A DNA stretch of 64,000 nucleotides, from contig CADCBQ010000002.1 in assembly GCA_902799745.1 (NCBI GenBank), forward strand, positions 62,001-126,000, given 5' to 3'. The DNA comes from Fibrobacter succinogenes. Lineage in GTDB: Bacteria > Fibrobacterota > Fibrobacteria > Fibrobacterales > Fibrobacteraceae. Every line of letters begins with the position of its first letter. Positions within the stretch are counted from its first letter, which is position 1. Shown here in pieces: positions 60,380-64,000 of the stretch. Position numbers and translations under genes: made by a program. The notes under the pieces are model-generated. The model saw only the letters and a list, made by a program, of their open reading frames with translations, had not been told where the DNA came from and did not search any database.

Positions 60380-63081
60380 TGTCAGAAGAATTGGTACCAG
60401 GTTCGCAAATCAGGTCCTTGATTGAAAAGGACATGCAGGATTGCTACTTGCGCTATTCCATGAGCGTGATTGTTGCTCGTGCCTTGCCTGATGCGCGTGA
60501 TGGCTTTAAGCCGGTGCACCGCCGCGTGATGTACAGTATGCACAAGTTGGGCGTGGTGCCCAACAAACCGACGGTCAAGAGCGCCCGTATCGTGGGTGAC
60601 GTGATCGGTAAGTACCACCCGCATGGCGACTCCGCCGTGTATGAAACCTTGGTGCGTATGGCGCAGGACTTCTCGCTGCGCTACCCGCTGGTGTTCGGTC
60701 AGGGTAACTTCGGTTCTATCGACGGTGACGGCGCCGCTGCAATGCGTTACACCGAAGCCAAGATGAACAACATGGGTGCCCTCATGCTCGAAGATCTTGA
60801 AAAAGATACTGTCGACATGGGTCCGAACTTCGACGAATCTTTGGAAGAACCGAAGGTGCTGCCTTCCGCTCTCCCGAATATGCTGGTGAACGGTACCACG
60901 GGTATTGCCGTGGGTATGGCGACCTCGATGGCTCCGCACAACCTCCGCGAAATTGCAAATGCAATCCATGCCGTGGCTGAAAATCCGGATATCTCCGGCG
61001 AAGACTTGCTGCAGTATGTGTCCGGTCCGGACTTCCCGACCGGTGGCGTGATTTGTGGTCGCGCGGGCATCCGTGATGCATACTTGACGGGCCATGGCCG
61101 CGTGCGTGTGCGTGCCCGTACCGAAATCGATGTGGATAGCCGTGGCAAACCGCGTATCTTGGTTACTGAAATTCCTTACATGGTCAACAAGGCCGAACTC
61201 TGTAAGAAGATTGCAGAACTCGTGAAGGATAAGCGCGTCGACGGTATTACCGACATTCGCGACGAATCTAGCCGCGAAGGTATGCGCATCGTGATTGAAA
61301 TGCGCAAGGATGTTGTCGCAGAAGTTGTTTTGAATAATTTGTTCAAAAATACGCAGCTGCAGACGACGTTCAGCATCTATAACCTCGCACTTGTGAACAA
61401 CCTGCCGAAGCTCCTGACGCTCAAGGATCTTATCCAGGTTTACGTGGATCACCGCTTGGAAGTGATTACGCGTTCTACGCAGTTCGACTTGAACAAGGCC
61501 GAAGCTCGTCTCCACATTATCGAAGGCCTGCGCATTGCAACGCAGAATATCGACGAAGTGGTGCAGATTATCAAGTCGAGCCCGACGACCGAAGCCGCAA
61601 AGACTGCCTTGCAGAACCGCTTTAACCTCGACGAAATCCAGTCGCAGGCTATCGTGGACATGCGTCTTGCTCAGCTCACTGGCCTGAATATCGAAAAGTT
61701 GGAAGCCGAATACAACGAACTCGTTGCTACCGTTGCCGACTTGAAGGACATTTTGGAAAAGCGCGAACGCCGCGTGAAGATTATGCTCGACCGTCTCGAC
61801 GCGATTGTAGACAAGTGTGGCGATGACCGCCGTACTTCTATAGAAGATGCTGTCGATGACTACGATTACGAAGACCTGATTGCCGAAGAAGAACAGGTGA
61901 TTACGCTCAGCCGTGAAGGCTATATCAAGCGTTTGCCGATCGATACCTTCAAGGCCCAGAACCGCGGCGGCAAGGGCATTATCGGCGCAACTCTCAAGGA
62001 AGAAGACAACGTCGAACAGATCTTTACCGCAAGCACTCACAGCTACTTGCTCGTATTCACGAACAAGGGTCGTGCTTACTGGACTAAGGTTTACCGACTC
62101 CCCGAAGGAACCCGCAACGGCAAGGGCCGCCCGATTATCAACTTTATCGGTCTTACCGAAGGCGAAAAGGTACAAGCAATTGTGCCGGTTCGCAAGTTCG
62201 GTGGCTACTTCTGCCTCGTATTTGCAACCAAGAAGGGTGTCATCAACAAGATGGACCTCACGCTGTTCAGCCGCCCGCGTAAGGCCGGCGTGAACGCCAT
62301 CAGTTTGGACGAAGACGATGAACTGGTGAAGGTGCAGCTCGTGGGCATGTCTGCCGAAGACTTCAAGGCTAGCCAGGCTGCCGAAGGCGAAGAAGCCGAT
62401 GCTGAAGCCGAAACACAGGCTGCCGAGGCCGCCATCGCCGAGGAATCCGAAGACGCCGAAGATATCGAAGGCCACCCGATTCCGAAGGACTTGTTGATGC
62501 TTGCGACCAAGAACGGTCAGGCCGTGACCTTCCCGATCAGCTGCTTCCGCGCCATGGGCCGCGGCACGCACGGCGTGAAGGGTATTACCTTGGCCGAAGG
62601 CGACGAAGTGATTTCTCTGTTGTGGCTCAAGGCCGGCAACAAGATCGTGACCATCACTGAAAACGGTTACGGCAAGCGTAGCGAACCTTCGACTTACCGC
62701 ATTACCCGTCGCGGTAGCAAGGGCGTGCGTAACCTGAACGTGACCGACAAGGTGGGCGCAGCCGTATTCGTCGAAAGCGTCGCAGATGACTACGACTTGA
62801 TCATTACCAGCCGCGAAGGCCAGGTGATTCGTATCAAGGCTGCTGATATCCGCCTTACGGGCCGTAACGCCCAGGGCGTCAAGGCTATTAGCCTGCGCGA
62901 AGGCGACGTGGTGCAAGATGCAACAGCGCTCCCGAGCGTCGAAGATATCGAACAGGATAGCGCCGAGGCGAAGGAAACCTTTGACAAGGTGGAAGGCGTC
63001 GAAGTCGATGACGATTCTGTCGAAAAGATCGAAGACAAGCCGGAACAGCAGATTGGAGTTCCTTCTTCTGACGAAGAATAG
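60379..63081 (+). CDS. gyrA: DNA gyrase subunit A
   Basis: 900 residues. DARDGFKPVHRRVMY, HPHGDSAVYETLVRMAQDFS and catalytic Tyr124 in AAMRYTEAKM define the breakage-reunion domain. The quinolone-determining Ser (Ser85) and acidic residue (Glu89) are of the susceptible type. The GyrA box appears as QNRGGKG (about 524), with Asn for Arg. The C-terminal pinwheel is interrupted near 658-700 by an Ala/Glu-rich acidic insert (EGEEADAEAETQAAEAAIAE), and the tail is also acidic. The GyrA box favours gyrase over ParC. Terminator downstream. Confidence 0.95.
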   Translation: MSEELVPGSQIRSLIEKDMQDCYLRYSMSVIVARALPDARDGFKPVHRRVMYSMHKLGVVPNKPTVKSARIVGDVIGKYHPHGDSAVYETLVRMAQDFSLRYPLVFGQGNFGSIDGDGAAAMRYTEAKMNNMGALMLEDLEKDTVDMGPNFDESLEEPKVLPSALPNMLVNGTTGIAVGMATSMAPHNLREIANAIHAVAENPDISGEDLLQYVSGPDFPTGGVICGRAGIRDAYLTGHGRVRVRARTEIDVDSRGKPRILVTEIPYMVNKAELCKKIAELVKDKRVDGITDIRDESSREGMRIVIEMRKDVVAEVVLNNLFKNTQLQTTFSIYNLALVNNLPKLLTLKDLIQVYVDHRLEVITRSTQFDLNKAEARLHIIEGLRIATQNIDEVVQIIKSSPTTEAAKTALQNRFNLDEIQSQAIVDMRLAQLTGLNIEKLEAEYNELVATVADLKDILEKRERRVKIMLDRLDAIVDKCGDDRRTSIEDAVDDYDYEDLIAEEEQVITLSREGYIKRLPIDTFKAQNRGGKGIIGATLKEEDNVEQIFTASTHSYLLVFTNKGRAYWTKVYRLPEGTRNGKGRPIINFIGLTEGEKVQAIVPVRKFGGYFCLVFATKKGVINKMDLTLFSRPRKAGVNAISLDEDDELVKVQLVGMSAEDFKASQAAEGEEADAEAETQAAEAAIAEESEDAEDIEGHPIPKDLLMLATKNGQAVTFPISCFRAMGRGTHGVKGITLAEGDEVISLLWLKAGNKIVTITENGYGKRSEPSTYRITRRGSKGVRNLNVTDKVGAAVFVESVADDYDLIITSREGQVIRIKAADIRLTGRNAQGVKAISLREGDVVQDATALPSVEDIEQDSAEAKETFDKVEGVEVDDDSVEKIEDKPEQQIGVPSSDEE

Positions 63082-63128
63082 CTCCAAATTCCGCTAAATA
63101 AAGCCGTTTTTGGCACTTTGTAAATCTT

Positions 63129-63161
63129 TTGCCGTTGTTTCTCGGAACAACGGCAATTCTT
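63129..63161 (+). terminator. Terminator after gyrA
   Basis: An 11-bp perfect stem TTGCCGTTGTT / AACAACGGCAA with TCTCGG loop, followed by TTCTTAT. Confidence 0.85.
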
Positions 63162-63232
63162 ATATATAAAGAATGATTTGTTGAGGCTGGATATATTTTT
63201 GAGGCTAGAGGATCTTTTGATAGGAGACTAAA

Positions 63233-64000
63233 ATGAAAACTCTATTCAAATCTGGCGTCAAAGTTGGTTTGGCTTTGACCTTGGGTGTAGCTGGGGCATA
63301 TGCACAGGATTTCTGTAGCAATGCACAGCATTCTGGCCAAAAAGTAACGATTACTTCGAACCAGACAGGTAAAATCGGCGATATCGGTTACGAACTCTGG
63401 GACGAAAACGGTCATGGCGGTAGTGCTACCTTCTATAGCGACGGTTCCATGGACTGCACTATCACAGGTGCCAAGGACTATCTTTGCCGTGCGGGCCTTT
63501 CTCTTGGCAGTAACAAGACTTACAAGGAACTTGGCGGTGACATGATTGCCGAGTTCAAGCTTGTGAAAAGTGGCGCAAGTAATGTGGGTTACTCCTATAT
63601 CGGTATCTACGGCTGGATGGAAGGCGTTCCCGGAACGGCAAGTAACCTTGTTGAATACTACGTGATCGACAACACCCTCGCCAACGATATGCCGGGTAGC
63701 TGGATCGGTAACGAAAGAAAGGGTACCATTACGGTTGACGGCGGTACCTATACAGTTTACCGTAACACCCGTACGGGTCCGGCAATTAAGAATTCTGGTA
63801 ACGTCACGTTCTACCAGTATTTCAGCGTGCGTACCTCGCCGCGCGATTGCGGTACCATCAATATTTCCGAGCACATGAGACAGTGGGAAAAGATGGGCAT
63901 GACCATGGGTAAGCTCTATGAAGCCAAGGTGCTTGGTGAAGCTGGTAACGTCAATGGTCAAGTTAATGGTGGCCATATGGACTTCCCGCATGCCAAGGTG
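63233..64000 (+). CDS. xynC: GH11 endo-1,4-beta-xylanase, N-terminal part (3' end outside window)
   Basis: 256 codons are visible without a stop. A signal peptide ends at GAYAQ (about 25). The jelly-roll xylanase domain shows the nucleophile Glu141 in SNLVEYYVIDN, YTVYRNTRTGPAI, YQYFSVR, and the acid/base Glu236 in KVLGEAGNVNG. GH11 enzymes cut xylan with retention. The sequence resembles the first catalytic domain of Fibrobacter succinogenes XynC, which has two; the rest is cut off here. TAGGAG precedes the ATG, and the gene follows the gyrA terminator. Confidence 0.88.
   Translation, partial: MKTLFKSGVKVGLALTLGVAGAYAQDFCSNAQHSGQKVTITSNQTGKIGDIGYELWDENGHGGSATFYSDGSMDCTITGAKDYLCRAGLSLGSNKTYKELGGDMIAEFKLVKSGASNVGYSYIGIYGWMEGVPGTASNLVEYYVIDNTLANDMPGSWIGNERKGTITVDGGTYTVYRNTRTGPAIKNSGNVTFYQYFSVRTSPRDCGTINISEHMRQWEKMGMTMGKLYEAKVLGEAGNVNGQVNGGHMDFPHAKV

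Noticed and set aside
60382-63087. A 901-codon open frame antisense to gyrA
   Set aside because: Pure shadow of a strongly biased gene; the plus strand is unmistakable GyrA.
63242-63991. A 249-codon minus-strand frame at the right edge
   Set aside because: The opposite strand encodes a signal peptide and GH11 xylanase motifs; the minus frame has none.

Overview
The window looks like the chromosome of a Fibrobacter-type rumen or gut fibre degrader (FCB group). The evidence is a GH9 and a GH5 cellulase, the 5' half of a GH11 xylanase resembling Fibrobacter XynC, a Ser-rich lipoprotein with a FISUMP (Fibrobacter major paralogous) domain, and four ~900-residue lipoproteins that look like the Fibrobacter paralogous family TIGR02171. 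Several genes also have FCB-style TAnnTTTG promoter boxes. No phage, IS transposase, rRNA or CRISPR array was seen. All assignments come from reading translated sequence and motifs; no database search was run.

Layout. 1-6.7 kb: 3' part of a giant cadherin-repeat surface protein. 6.8-10.6 kb: a three-domain lysophospholipid transporter/acyltransferase/acyl-ACP synthetase fusion and an eIF1-like factor. 10.7-15.4 kb: FecR-domain protein overlapping a beta-helix/beta-barrel outer-membrane protein. 15.5-17.3 kb: GH9 enzyme without an obvious signal peptide. 17.3-20.3 kb (minus): ddl-tsaB-rimI-ydcF-like operon. 20.5-24 kb: SDR epimerase, purF, UbiA-family prenyltransferase. 24.1-27 kb: Rpn/PD-(D/E)XK nuclease, FISUMP lipoprotein and a hairpin-rich intergenic stretch with a 33-codon ORF. 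27-31.4 kb: rsgA, two envelope proteins, nadD, RluA-type synthase, tRNA-Asn. 31.4-36.8 kb: AlgI-type MBOAT, two SurA-like folding factors, ftsE, a secreted protein. 36.8-40.7 kb (minus): RluB-type synthase, arginase-fold protein, radical SAM/SPASM protein, CLC transporter. 40.7-53.2 kb: a six-gene run (AlgX-like SGNH lipoprotein, transglutaminase-like protein, three TIGR02171-like lipoproteins, polytopic GT-C-like membrane protein). 53.2-64 kb: GH5 cellulase, TolB-like propeller protein, SpoU methyltransferase, a fourth TIGR02171-like lipoprotein, surE, gyrA and the start of the xylanase.

How it fits together. Housekeeping genes (cell wall, tRNA t6A, purine, NAD, ribosome assembly, gyrase) are interleaved with envelope and fibre-attack genes. 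The best candidate for an undescribed system is the 40.7-53.2 kb run. Its three tandem lipoproteins each combine an FGE/SUMF1-like domain, a beta-propeller and a C-terminal SGNH-hydrolase-like domain with Ser and Asp-His motifs. They sit next to an AlgX-like SGNH protein and a multispan membrane protein, which suggests surface glycan acylation or deacylation; this is an inference. Other points of interest are TATATTTG boxes only 4-7 nt from start codons (probable leaderless transcripts), convergent genes that touch or overlap, and quasi-repetitive GAGACGA-type microrepeats that invade coding sequences.
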